Origin: Desulfotignum sp.
GTDB taxonomy: Bacteria; Desulfobacterota; Desulfobacteria; Desulfobacterales; Desulfobacteraceae
Direction of reading: 5' to 3'
Length of the DNA stretch: 64,000 bases
Assembly (NCBI GenBank): GCA_011389575.1
Contig: JAABUB010000005.1
Coordinates: forward strand, 1 to 64,000
The position numbers and the translations under genes are program-made. The notes under the pieces were generated by a model. The model was not told the origin of the DNA. It ran no database searches and worked only from the letters and a program-made list of their open reading frames with translations. Below, piece after piece: positions 55,038-63,175 of this stretch. Each line of letters starts with the position of its first letter. Positions within the stretch are counted from its first letter, which is position 1.

Positions 55038-55826
55038 TTATCCGCCAGGGTGCATACTGCGCTGGCGCAGCGCTTCATACATGGCCATACCGCCGGCAAC
55101 CGAGGCATTAAGGGAATTTATGGGACCTTTATTGGGAATGGATACCAGAAAATCACATTCCTTGCGGACCCCGGGGCGGATCCCCTTGTGTTCTCCCCCC
55201 ACTACCAGGGCCAGGCAGCCTGTCAGATCAGCCTGAAACAGCCGTGTATCCCCCCCGGCATCCAGGCCTGCTGTCCAGGCCTGGTTTTCCTTTAAGGTGC
55301 GCAAAGTAGCGGCTGTATTGGTTACAATAAAAATCTGTGCGTGTTCCATGGCCCCGGCAGAGGCCCTGGAAACCCCGGGAGTCGGCAAAGCTGAACGGTT
55401 TTTGGGAATCATGATGCACTCCACACCCGTGCACAGGGCAGTACGGATCAAAGCCCCCAGGTTCTGGGGATCCTCGATCTGGTCCAGCACAAGGGCCAGA
55501 AAAGAGCCCTGCCGGCTTTTGATCCAGGGCACGATATCAGAGCCTTTATACACCGGAAATACAGATGTTCTGGCGGCAATGCCCTGGTGGGCATCTGACT
55601 GGCTCAGTTCCTCCAGGTGTCCGGCATCTGTAACAACCACCTTTATGCCTGCAGCAGCAGCCAGAGACACAATTTTATCCCCCCGTTTACCAGACCGGCT
55701 TTGGGAAATAAAAATAGTGTCAAACCAGCGTTTCGCTGCCTTGAGGGCCTCATACACACTGTGAAATCCAAAAAGTATTTCTGTGTTTTTTTTACCTGTA
55801 TTTTGTCTGCCTGTATGTTTTATCAA
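55038..55826 (-). CDS. rlmB: 23S rRNA 2'-O-methyltransferase RlmB (SpoU family)
   Basis: 262 residues. The N-terminal L30e-like substrate domain (FGFHSVYEALKA) precedes the SPOUT domain with LDQIEDPQNLGALIRTA, VGGEHKGI and IPNKGPINSLNASVAGGMAMYEA, the trefoil-knot SAM site. RlmB methylates G2251 in E. coli 23S rRNA. Its start overlaps the gmk stop by 4 bp. TrmH-family paralogs are hard to separate, so the exact target is inferred. Confidence 0.88.
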   Translation of the reverse strand: MIKHTGRQNTGKKNTEILFGFHSVYEALKAAKRWFDTIFISQSRSGKRGDKIVSLAAAAGIKVVVTDAGHLEELSQSDAHQGIAARTSVFPVYKGSDIVPWIKSRQGSFLALVLDQIEDPQNLGALIRTALCTGVECIMIPKNRSALPTPGVSRASAGAMEHAQIFIVTNTAATLRTLKENQAWTAGLDAGGDTRLFQADLTGCLALVVGGEHKGIRPGVRKECDFLVSIPNKGPINSLNASVAGGMAMYEALRQRSMHPGG

Positions 55827-56392
55827 CTGGTTTCCATTTCTTTTTCAAAAATGTGACACAATTGCGCAAATGCGGTTTCCAGGTCATCATTCACCAGCAC
55901 ATATTGAAACATATGTTTTTGTCTGATCTCTTCTTTGGCATTTTTCAGGCGCCGGGCAATGGTTCGGGGGTCATCTGTGCCACGATTTTCCAGGCGGCGG
56001 CCCAGCTCTTCAAGCGAAGGCGGCATGATGAATACCGATACCGGATCCAACCCGGAAGCCATGATCTGAGCTGCCCCCTGAACATCAATGTCCAGCAGCA
56101 GGATGCTCCCGTTTTCAAGCTGTTCTTCCACAAAAGTGCGGGATGTGCCGTAATAATGGCCATGAACCCTGGCCCATTCCAGCCAGAGGTCTGCATCGAT
56201 CATATCCACAAATTCAGATTCATGGATGAAAAAATAATCTTTGCCATGGGTCTCCCCCGGCCGGGGTGGGCGGGTGGTATGGGACACGGAATAGGAAATC
56301 TCTGGAAATTTTTTCAAAACCTGTTTTATGAGTGTTGTTTTACCAGCGCCTGACGGAGCGGATATCACAAACAACCGTCCTTTTCTGGCCAT
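55823..56392 (-). CDS. gmk: Guanylate kinase
   Basis: 189 residues. P-loop SAPSGAGKTTL, SVSHTTRPPRPGE, the GMP-binding GKDYFFI and LLDIDVQGAAQI are diagnostic. It phosphorylates GMP to GDP. It lies 1 bp after remA in the yicC-remA-gmk order common in Gram-positives and Desulfobacterota. Confidence 0.97.
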   Translation of the reverse strand: MARKGRLFVISAPSGAGKTTLIKQVLKKFPEISYSVSHTTRPPRPGETHGKDYFFIHESEFVDMIDADLWLEWARVHGHYYGTSRTFVEEQLENGSILLLDIDVQGAAQIMASGLDPVSVFIMPPSLEELGRRLENRGTDDPRTIARRLKNAKEEIRQKHMFQYVLVNDDLETAFAQLCHIFEKEMETS

Positions 56393-56393
56393 G

Positions 56394-56666
56394 CTATTCC
56401 TCTTCCTGTGCTTCCCCGTCCTTTATCAGGGACGCAAACCGGGAAGCCACAGTCTCTGCCTGGATGGCTGATAAAATCACATGGTTGCTGTCCGTGATTA
56501 TGATGGCACGGGTTTTTCTGCCGTGGGTGGCATCGATGAGGCAGCGCTCATCTTTTGCTTCATCCTTGATACGTTTCATGGGACTTGAATTGGGTGACAA
56601 AATGGCCACCACCCGTTCAGCCACAACTGTATTACCAAAACCAATATTTAACAGCACCTGTTCCAT
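56394..56666 (-). CDS. remA: RemA-like (DUF370) regulatory protein
   Basis: 90 residues from [15 protein letters not shown]; the track start is 9 codons earlier. AGGGTGG lies about 9 nt before this [39 protein letters not shown] and ETVASR are the DUF370 core. In Bacillus RemA is a DNA-binding activator of matrix and osmoprotection genes; in Gram-negatives the role is unknown. It sits between yicC and gmk. Confidence 0.92.
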   Translation of the reverse strand: MEQVLLNIGFGNTVVAERVVAILSPNSSPMKRIKDEAKDERCLIDATHGRKTRAIIITDSNHVILSAIQAETVASRFASLIKDGEAQEEE

Positions 56667-56785
56667 ATCATTTTTCCACCCTGAAATAATCATCTGATTT
56701 GCGCACGTATGTCTTGCCTGATCCGGGACAGGCCTGTTTTATTGTGCAAATCCGCCCCCCTGGCATATCAACGCCGAAAATTGCG

Positions 56786-57667
56786 TTACTCAATATTTTG
56801 TACCTGTTCCCGGATCTTTTCCAGCCGGGATTTCAAATCCACTATTATATGCGATAATTGTGCATTGCCTGCCTTGGAACCGATGGTGTTGAATTCCCGG
56901 TTAAATTCCTGGATCAGAAAATTCAACTTCTGTCCCTGGGACCGAGCAGCTTTCATCACATCCCGGAACTGCTGAATATGGCTTGATATGCGGACAATTT
57001 CCTCGGACACATCACTTTTATCCGCCAGAATGGAAACTTCCTGGGCCAGCCGTACCGGATCAATACCCTCTTTGTCTGGTGCCAGCCTTTCCAGACGTTC
57101 CTCCAGTCGTTTTTTATAGAGAACGGGAATTTCTTTTGCCTGTTCTTTTACCAGAACCATCTGATTTTCAATGGCATCCAGTCTGGCTGCCAGATCCTGG
57201 TACAGGTTGGTGCCTTCTTTTTGCCGCATCTGGTCCAGTTCCCGGGCAGCATTTTTTACAGCTGCCGACACCACCTGCCACAGCAGCTGCGAATCCAGTT
57301 GTTTTGGTGCCGGCACAATAATATTTTTTGCACAAAGAATCTGGTCCAGTCCGGGTTTTTCTGGAAGGTTCAGGCATTTGTTTATCTGCTGCAGGGCCTG
57401 AAAATAGGCTGCCGCTTTTGCCTCATCCACTGCAAACTGATCCGATTCCGGAGAATCATCCTGGACAGTGATGCGGATTTCCATACGGCCCCGATGGTGG
57501 TATTGGGAAATGATCTTTTTAATATCCTCTTCAAAGGCCTGGCAGGCCTCGGGGAGGTATACATTAAAATCCAGATGCCTGGAGTTGAAGGATCGCACGA
57601 TCACTTCTGCTGTGATGGTTTCCTGGGTGTGGCCGGCTTTTGCAAACGCGGTCATGCTTTTTATCAT
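56786..57667 (-). CDS. yicC: YicC-family endoribonuclease
   Basis: 293 residues. MIKSMTAFAKAG, VRSFNSRHLDFNVYLP and the C-terminal DVMKAARSQGQKLNFLIQEFNREFNTIGSKA with a final helix are the complete YicC signature. E. coli YicC is a hexameric RNA endonuclease linked to small-RNA decay. It overlaps the DUF4416 gene by 4 bp, and a 119-bp gap separates it from remA. Confidence 0.95.
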   Translation of the reverse strand: MIKSMTAFAKAGHTQETITAEVIVRSFNSRHLDFNVYLPEACQAFEEDIKKIISQYHHRGRMEIRITVQDDSPESDQFAVDEAKAAAYFQALQQINKCLNLPEKPGLDQILCAKNIIVPAPKQLDSQLLWQVVSAAVKNAARELDQMRQKEGTNLYQDLAARLDAIENQMVLVKEQAKEIPVLYKKRLEERLERLAPDKEGIDPVRLAQEVSILADKSDVSEEIVRISSHIQQFRDVMKAARSQGQKLNFLIQEFNREFNTIGSKAGNAQLSHIIVDLKSRLEKIREQVQNIE

Positions 57668-58206
57668 GAATGTTTCCTTTTAACAGCTGTAAGATCTTGC
57701 ATGTATTTGTCTCTCACCTGTTCCAGAAACCGGATAATATCAGGGCCGGCATAATCCGGATAGGTCCAGTCCAGAGGGACAAACTCCTGGCGTGTATACA
57801 TCAGGGTCAGGTCTGCATATATGTTTTCACCAATATAAATTCTGTGGGAATAGTCCTTTCCCGTAGCCAGAACAAACCGGGAAGGCAGCAGATACCCGGG
57901 ATCGATATTGACCCGGCGCAGATTTTCACAGCTGAACCGCTCTTCCACTGCATTGGTTGCCTGTTTGACAGATGCCAGTTTTGCCTGGTCCATGAGGGGT
58001 TTAAAGGCCAGCACCCGCCTGAAAAGGGGGGTTCCCATTTCTTTGTGGTAGTAGCCGGTATAATTGAAATCCAGCCATCTGGAAATCAGATCCACAGGCC
58101 CGCCAATGGTTTCCAGAAAAGCGAACACCTGTGCAAACAACGGCTTTTCTTTCATGAAAACCGACATCACAAGCTTGGCTGGATCTGGTGGTTTCGGCAC
58201 GCTCAT
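57664..58206 (-). CDS. DUF4416 protein
   Basis: 180 residues. The pattern PPDPAKLVMSVFMKEKPLF, then FTYTGYYHKEMG-like DFNYTGYYHKEMGTPLFRR, NIDPGYLLPSRFVLATGKDY and RIYIGENIYADLTLMY identify DUF4416, a family seen mainly in Desulfobacterota and some other anaerobes, with no known function. It overlaps trm112 by 4 bp upstream and yicC by 4 bp downstream. Confidence 0.88.
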   Translation of the reverse strand: MSVPKPPDPAKLVMSVFMKEKPLFAQVFAFLETIGGPVDLISRWLDFNYTGYYHKEMGTPLFRRVLAFKPLMDQAKLASVKQATNAVEERFSCENLRRVNIDPGYLLPSRFVLATGKDYSHRIYIGENIYADLTLMYTRQEFVPLDWTYPDYAGPDIIRFLEQVRDKYMQDLTAVKRKHS

Positions 58207-58376
58207 GGGGTGACAGGTTTTGCCTCTTCCACAAGCATGATGGGGATATCGTCTTTGATCTCATACAAAAGCAGACAGGAGTCGCACACCAGCCCGTCCT
58301 GTGTTTCTGTCATCCTGATGGGCCCCTTGCATTTGGGACAGACCAGAATGTCCAGCAGGTCTTTGGAAATACCCAT
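58203..58376 (-). CDS. Trm112-family zinc-ribbon protein
   Basis: 57 residues, too short for the ORF track. The minus strand reads MGISKDLLDILVCPKCKGPI and continues with VCDSCLLLYEIKDDIPIML to a TGA. The LVCPKCK...CDSC...Y.I.D.IPIML pattern is that of Trm112/UPF0434 proteins, which activate methyltransferases in eukaryotes and archaea. AAGGAG precedes the ATG. It overlaps the DUF4416 start by 4 bp and lies 41 bp after msbA. Confidence 0.92.
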   Translation of the reverse strand: MGISKDLLDILVCPKCKGPIRMTETQDGLVCDSCLLLYEIKDDIPIMLVEEAKPVTP

Positions 58377-58417
58377 TTTTTTCTCCTTATTATTCTAATA
58401 TTTGTTCATTCCATGAT

Positions 58418-60184
58418 TCATGTACCGGCACTTGCTGGTGCAGCCTGCAGCGTGGCCAAGGTGTAAAACACCCCTTTGCGCCCCATGAGCTGGGCCCGGG
58501 TTCCCTGCTCGGCAATGGTGCCGTTTTTCAATAAAACAATACGGGAAGCATAGTCAATGGTGGACAGCCGGTGGGCAATGACAAAGGATGTCCTGCCCTT
58601 CATAAGGTTTTCCAGGGCTTTTTGCACCAGCTGTTCCGCCTGGGAATCCAGGGCTGAGGTTGCCTCATCAAGGATCAGCACAGGTGCGTCCTTGATCAGG
58701 GCCCTGGCAATGCATATGCGCTGTTTTTCTCCGCCGGACAGCCGGGACCCCAGCTCTCCGATCAGGGTATCATACCCCTTGGGAAATCCGGTGATAAAGT
58801 CATGGGCATAGGCGGATTTTGCAGCCGCTGTTATCTGTTCATCAGTTGCATCCATGCGGCCGTAGCGGATATTGTCCCGCACGGTTTCATTGAACAAAAT
58901 AGGCTCCTGGGTCACAATGGAAATATGGTCCCGCAAAGATTTTACAGAAAGGTCCCTGACATCTTTTCCCCCAACGGTTACCCTGCCTGCGGTCACATCA
59001 TAAAGCCGGGGCACCAGATTCACCAGGCTGGTTTTGCCGCCGCCGCTCATACCCACAATGGCCAAAACCTCCCCCGGTGCAACCGTAAGGTTGATGTTTT
59101 TCAATGCAGGAGCTTCATTCAGGCCATAGCTGAAAAAGACTTTTTCAAAGGCCACATCCAGGGTTCTGCCCCTGAGAACTCCGGGGTCGGGCTTTTCTTT
59201 TATGGTCTGTTCTTCTTCCAGCACATCAAAAATCCGGGAGGCTGCTGCCGTCCCTTCCTGGATGGTATTGTTGAGTTTGGATATTCTTTTCACCGGGTCA
59301 TAGAGCATCATGACAGCGGTTAAAAAGGAAAAAAAGATGCCCGGGGTGGAGGTACCGTTGATGACCCGCAATCCCCCGAACCAGATGATAAAGGCAATGC
59401 CCAGGCCCCCCAAAAACTCCATGACCGGTGAAGACAGGGCCTTGACCATCACTTTTTTCATTTCCAGCTGGAACAGGCGGCCGGTTTTTTGCCTGAACCG
59501 CTTTTTTTCAAAAGTCTGGAGATTGAAAATCTTGATAATTTTGCTGCCGGTAAATGTTTCATGGAGAAATGAATTGAGTTCCGCCATGGTTTCCTGGGTG
59601 CCGATGGAAAATCTGCGCACTTTTCGGCCGAACACCAGAATGGGATAAAATGCCAGGGGCAGGACAACAAAGGCACCGCAGGCCAGCTGCCAGTCCCGGT
59701 AGAAGATCACGAACAAAAAGGCGATAATGGAAAAAAAATCCCGGAATATATTGATCACGGCCGTGGATACCATGCCTTTGACAATGTTTACATCATTGGT
59801 AATCCTGGACATGAGCGCCCCTGTTTTTTCTTTTTGTATAAAAGCCAGGGGCAGGTCTGTGATCCGTTCGTACAAAGAATCTCTGAAAAACCGGATGATG
59901 CGCTCTCCGATATGGTTCATCAGATACTCCGACCCGAATGTGCCCATGCCCTTGAGCAGAAACACCAGCACCGCCAGTCCTGGAATCAGAACCAGCATTT
60001 CCCGGTTCCGGGCCACAAAAATATCATCAATCACCGGTTTGACCAGAAATGCCATGGCCCCGTTGGCACCCGCCACCACAACCATGCACAGGGCTGCTAT
60101 GACCAGCCGCATCCGGTATTTAAATACCAGATCAAATATCTTTTTGCGCCGGCTCTTGGACAAACCGGGGTGTCTTTTCTCCAT
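58418..60184 (-). CDS. msbA: Lipid A export ABC transporter MsbA
   Basis: 588 residues. Six transmembrane helices (about 1-320) precede the ATPase with Walker A VGMSGGGKTS, Q-loop VTQEPILFNETV, signature LSGGEKQRICIARAL and Walker B VLILDEATSALD. MsbA flips lipid A-core across the inner membrane. The Walker A has a Gly before Lys where Ser is commoner, still a valid P-loop. It diverges from waaA, which also acts on lipid A, supporting the MsbA name over a drug exporter. Confidence 0.92.
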   Translation of the reverse strand: MEKRHPGLSKSRRKKIFDLVFKYRMRLVIAALCMVVVAGANGAMAFLVKPVIDDIFVARNREMLVLIPGLAVLVFLLKGMGTFGSEYLMNHIGERIIRFFRDSLYERITDLPLAFIQKEKTGALMSRITNDVNIVKGMVSTAVINIFRDFFSIIAFLFVIFYRDWQLACGAFVVLPLAFYPILVFGRKVRRFSIGTQETMAELNSFLHETFTGSKIIKIFNLQTFEKKRFRQKTGRLFQLEMKKVMVKALSSPVMEFLGGLGIAFIIWFGGLRVINGTSTPGIFFSFLTAVMMLYDPVKRISKLNNTIQEGTAAASRIFDVLEEEQTIKEKPDPGVLRGRTLDVAFEKVFFSYGLNEAPALKNINLTVAPGEVLAIVGMSGGGKTSLVNLVPRLYDVTAGRVTVGGKDVRDLSVKSLRDHISIVTQEPILFNETVRDNIRYGRMDATDEQITAAAKSAYAHDFITGFPKGYDTLIGELGSRLSGGEKQRICIARALIKDAPVLILDEATSALDSQAEQLVQKALENLMKGRTSFVIAHRLSTIDYASRIVLLKNGTIAEQGTRAQLMGRKGVFYTLATLQAAPASAGT

Positions 60185-60230
60185 AAACCTTTATCTTTGG
60201 TTCCAGACCTATTGTCAATCATTTAAAAAC

Positions 60231-61523
60231 ATGAGAGCATATGTTCCCATGACAAAGATCGCCTTTATACCCAATTTTCTGGCATTTTACAATATTCTCT
60301 GGACCGCTGCCCTGCCTTTTTTGCGAAAAAGCCCCAGGCTGACGGATTCTTTTGCCCGGCGGATGTGTGCCGCCCATCTGGCACCGGCGGATCTCTGGAT
60401 CCAGGCAGCCTCGGCAGGGGAAGCACTTCTGGCGGTCAGCCTGATCCGGCATCTTTCACCAGACAGCCCTGTTACAGTGCTGGTCACCACCACCACAAAT
60501 CAGGGTATGCAGATCCTGAAGACAGAACAATCCAGGGCCTTTTTCCATCCCCATGTATCAGTATCACTGGCATGGTTTCCCTTTGATGTACCCCGGGTGG
60601 CGCAGGCAGCGGTAAAACAGGTAAATCCCAAAGCCATGGTGCTGCTGGAAACCGAACTGTGGCCGGCCCTTTTGTATTATTTGCGGCAAAACCGCTCACA
60701 GATACTGGTGGTCAACGGCCGCATGTCCAGAAGAAGCAGCCGCGGCTACCAATGGACAAAACCTTTGTGGTCACAGGTCAGCCCCCACCATATTCTGGCT
60801 GTTTCCGACCCGGATGCTGACAGGTTCCGCAGGATATTTTGCCGGGCAACAGTGTCCACCATGCCCAACATCAAATTTGAATCCATTGGTCCCCTGCCCC
60901 CGGAAAAAACAGGGCCTCCTTTGGCAGACATGTTCCCCTGCCCCCTGCCGGTGTCCATTTTTGCATCCATCCGCCGCCAGGAGGAAAAGCAGGTTCTTCA
61001 GATGGTCCATCGCATTCTCGACAAATTTCCCCATCAGGTGGTGGCGATTTTCCCCAGGCACATGCACCGGCTCTCCGCCTGGAAACGCAGGCTCAACAGA
61101 CCCGGGCACCGGTTTTACCTGCGCTCCCGGGTAACAGCCCCCCTTTCCTCTCCCGGCATCATCCTCTGGGACCGGTTCGGAGAGATGCGCAGTGCCTTTG
61201 GCCATGCTGATGTGGTGTTCATGGGTGGCAGCCTTGCCCCTCTTGGGGGTCAGAATTTCATGGAACCGCTTCTCCAGGGAACACCTGTGGTGACCGGCCC
61301 TTTCTGGGATGATTTTTTCTGGGTGGGAAAAGCGGTGTTTGATACCGGGCTTGTGGAAAGAAAAACCAACTGGCACGCGGCAGCAGATACCATGACACAC
61401 CACCTGTTACACCCGGGGGACAGGCAGATCCGCCGACAAACCGCGTTGGCCTATGTCACTGCCCGGGCCGGCGGTGCGGACATGGCCTGCCAGGCTATCC
61501 TGGCAGCATTATCAGGTGCCTGA
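60231..61523 (+). CDS. waaA: 3-deoxy-D-manno-octulosonic acid (Kdo) transferase WaaA
   Basis: 430 residues from ATG at 60231 (60249 is an alternative); the track's earlier start runs back into msbA. QAASAGEALLAVSLI holds the catalytic Glu, VLLETELWPALLYY the second family motif, MGGSLAPLGGQNFMEPL the CMP-Kdo binding region, and GPFWDDF follows. It transfers Kdo from CMP-Kdo to lipid A at the inner membrane. Confidence 0.93.
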   Translation: MRAYVPMTKIAFIPNFLAFYNILWTAALPFLRKSPRLTDSFARRMCAAHLAPADLWIQAASAGEALLAVSLIRHLSPDSPVTVLVTTTTNQGMQILKTEQSRAFFHPHVSVSLAWFPFDVPRVAQAAVKQVNPKAMVLLETELWPALLYYLRQNRSQILVVNGRMSRRSSRGYQWTKPLWSQVSPHHILAVSDPDADRFRRIFCRATVSTMPNIKFESIGPLPPEKTGPPLADMFPCPLPVSIFASIRRQEEKQVLQMVHRILDKFPHQVVAIFPRHMHRLSAWKRRLNRPGHRFYLRSRVTAPLSSPGIILWDRFGEMRSAFGHADVVFMGGSLAPLGGQNFMEPLLQGTPVVTGPFWDDFFWVGKAVFDTGLVERKTNWHAAADTMTHHLLHPGDRQIRRQTALAYVTARAGGADMACQAILAALSGA

Positions 61524-61531
61524 GCAGTCAC

Positions 61532-62614
61532 TTACGGCAGGGGGCGGACCAGATCCTGAATACGGCCGGTGTGTGTGGCTTCAAGAAATGCATCCCCCAG
61601 AACCCGTCCCATGTCAGCGGCCTTTTCCCAGGCATTTACCCGTACCTCATCCTGTCCCATGAGACGGGTAAAATCTTTTCTGTCCGGGATCCGGCCAAAG
61701 GGAAGGCGTGATACAAATTTTTCAGACGGTGCCACAAGAATGATCCGGTCGGCATCTGATCCGTTTACTCTCCGGTTGACATTTTTTTTATCAAACCATC
61801 CCGGAATAATATAGGGATAAAAATGGGGATAGAGAATGAATCCTTTCCGTTCGGAAGACAAGGCAAAAGCGGGATGATAATCCAGTATGCCGCCGTCTCT
61901 GTACATGCCTGAGGGTGCGCCGGGAATATCGGACACCCCTTCCATAACATAGGGAATCGCACCGGATGCAGTCAGGGCCGGCTGAAAATTCTGTTTCCCA
62001 AGAGGTACAAACCGGGTTGGAAAATTTGAAAAATCCACTGCCCGGGTGTCAAATTGCGGGTGGTGAAACACAAACCGTTCCAGATACAACCGCTGCAGCT
62101 TCCGGGACACCCGGTTCACCCCGACCCCTGCCACAATGCCCAGTAACTGGACCAGCCGATGCCTGGAAGCCAGCATATACCGGCAACGGACCGCTTCGAA
62201 AGCGATGCGGATAAACGGATGGCGCAGGATGTCCTCCACCCGGGTCTGGTCAAGAAACGCTTTCATGATACGCTCAGATTCACGCGTGACCTGGGCAGGG
62301 GTCACCCGGCCCTGGTAATACTGATGGATATAGGCATGCTTCAGGGCATCAAAGGCCAGGGCCGGATTTTTCCGGGCAGCTGCGGCAAATTTCCAGGCAC
62401 CGATGGAGGTGCCCAGAACCAGCAGCGGATCTTTGCGGTCTTTGAACCAGTGGGAGAATATGGCGGTATCCAGGCCGTGGAGCACCAGCCATTTGGCAGC
62501 ACCCGAAGCCCCCAGCACCAGGTGGATATCATCCGGGGACAACCCGTTCGTCCTTATATGTTCATAGGCAGTCTTTCCCGCCAGCACCACCAGATCGCCT
62601 GTTTTTTCACCCAT
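61532..62614 (-). CDS. Patatin-like phospholipase
   Basis: 360 residues from MGEKTGDL at 62614; AAGGAGG lies about 12 nt upstream, inside the track's 370-residue version. The nucleophile elbow is LGTSIGAWK (GxSxG), the oxyanion Gly-rich loop is VLGASGAAKWL, and the Asp of the dyad is in YRDGGILDYHP. Patatins hydrolyse acyl esters of phospholipids; substrate and role are unknown. It converges on waaA with a 9-bp gap. Confidence 0.85.
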   Translation of the reverse strand: MGEKTGDLVVLAGKTAYEHIRTNGLSPDDIHLVLGASGAAKWLVLHGLDTAIFSHWFKDRKDPLLVLGTSIGAWKFAAAARKNPALAFDALKHAYIHQYYQGRVTPAQVTRESERIMKAFLDQTRVEDILRHPFIRIAFEAVRCRYMLASRHRLVQLLGIVAGVGVNRVSRKLQRLYLERFVFHHPQFDTRAVDFSNFPTRFVPLGKQNFQPALTASGAIPYVMEGVSDIPGAPSGMYRDGGILDYHPAFALSSERKGFILYPHFYPYIIPGWFDKKNVNRRVNGSDADRIILVAPSEKFVSRLPFGRIPDRKDFTRLMGQDEVRVNAWEKAADMGRVLGDAFLEATHTGRIQDLVRPLP

Positions 62615-62736
62615 ACTGCTGCCATGCCTCCTTATGTCATACAAATAAAAAAAGATAGTTTTAAAGTGTAAAGAATGTATAGCAGGCAGGTACTATACCA
62701 TTGACCGTTTCACCATTCAATGGGCGTTTTCCCACC

Positions 62737-62784
62737 CTGGATATTTGCAATAGTAGCGTGTACGCTACTATTGCAAATATCCAG
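62737..62784. repeat. 48-bp perfect palindrome flanked by 8-bp direct repeats
   Basis: Two 22-bp arms (CTGGATATTTGCAATAGTAG...) around TGTA form a perfect inverted repeat. TTCCCACC stands directly on both sides (62729-62736 and 62785-62792), as if a small element inserted with an 8-bp target duplication. It lies in the 530-bp gene-free stretch between the patatin gene and the trans-sulfuration enzyme. Confidence 0.85.
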
Positions 62785-62845
62785 TTCCCACCAGGCAGAG
62801 AAATGTCACATGGTGATCTCATCCCCCGCTCTTGTTCTTCGACCC

Positions 62846-63035
62846 GTGGGGGGCGGTGCCGGTTGCCCTCACCCGTCTGTCCCGGTTGACAGGGTGTAGG
62901 GCATGGCGCAGCTAAACGGCAAAAACTGCGGGCAGGTATGTCCTCAAACAGTTTGCCGTTCTTAACGCTGCGCATGCCCACACCCTGTAACAACCATACC
63001 AGAATGGGATGCGAGCAACCGGCACCGCCCCCCAC
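62846..63035. repeat. Long imperfect hairpin, about 190 nt
   Basis: A perfect 21-bp outer stem (62846-62866 with 63015-63035, GTGGGGGGCGGTGCCGGTTGC) encloses a second stem of about 22 bp with two bulges (62889-62912 with 62967-62988) and an apical stem (AAACGGCAAAAACTG with CAGTTTGCCGTT). No ORF is seen inside. It could be a structured RNA, a palindromic mobile element or a 5' regulatory leader of the gene that starts 140 bp later. Confidence 0.75.
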
Positions 63036-63175
63036 TAGCCGCTGACAAAGTCCGACGACAACCGGTAGAATAGAACTGAGGTTTGTGGCAGATTGTCTGG
63101 ACTTATGGCTGCAAATTCTGTATACAGCCCTTTTAATTTTACACAATTATGATCAAAATATGGACAGGAGAAACC

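Noticed and set aside
59727-60230. 168-codon N-terminal extension of waaA
   Set aside because: Antisense to msbA; the family N-terminus begins at 60231 or 60249.
62846-63035. Integron attC site
   Set aside because: The hairpin lacks paired RYYYAAC and GTTRRRY core sites, and no integrase is present.
63036-63175. SAM or cobalamin riboswitch upstream of the trans-sulfuration enzyme
   Set aside because: No recognisable conserved core of either class could be found by eye; only the unexplained hairpins are present.
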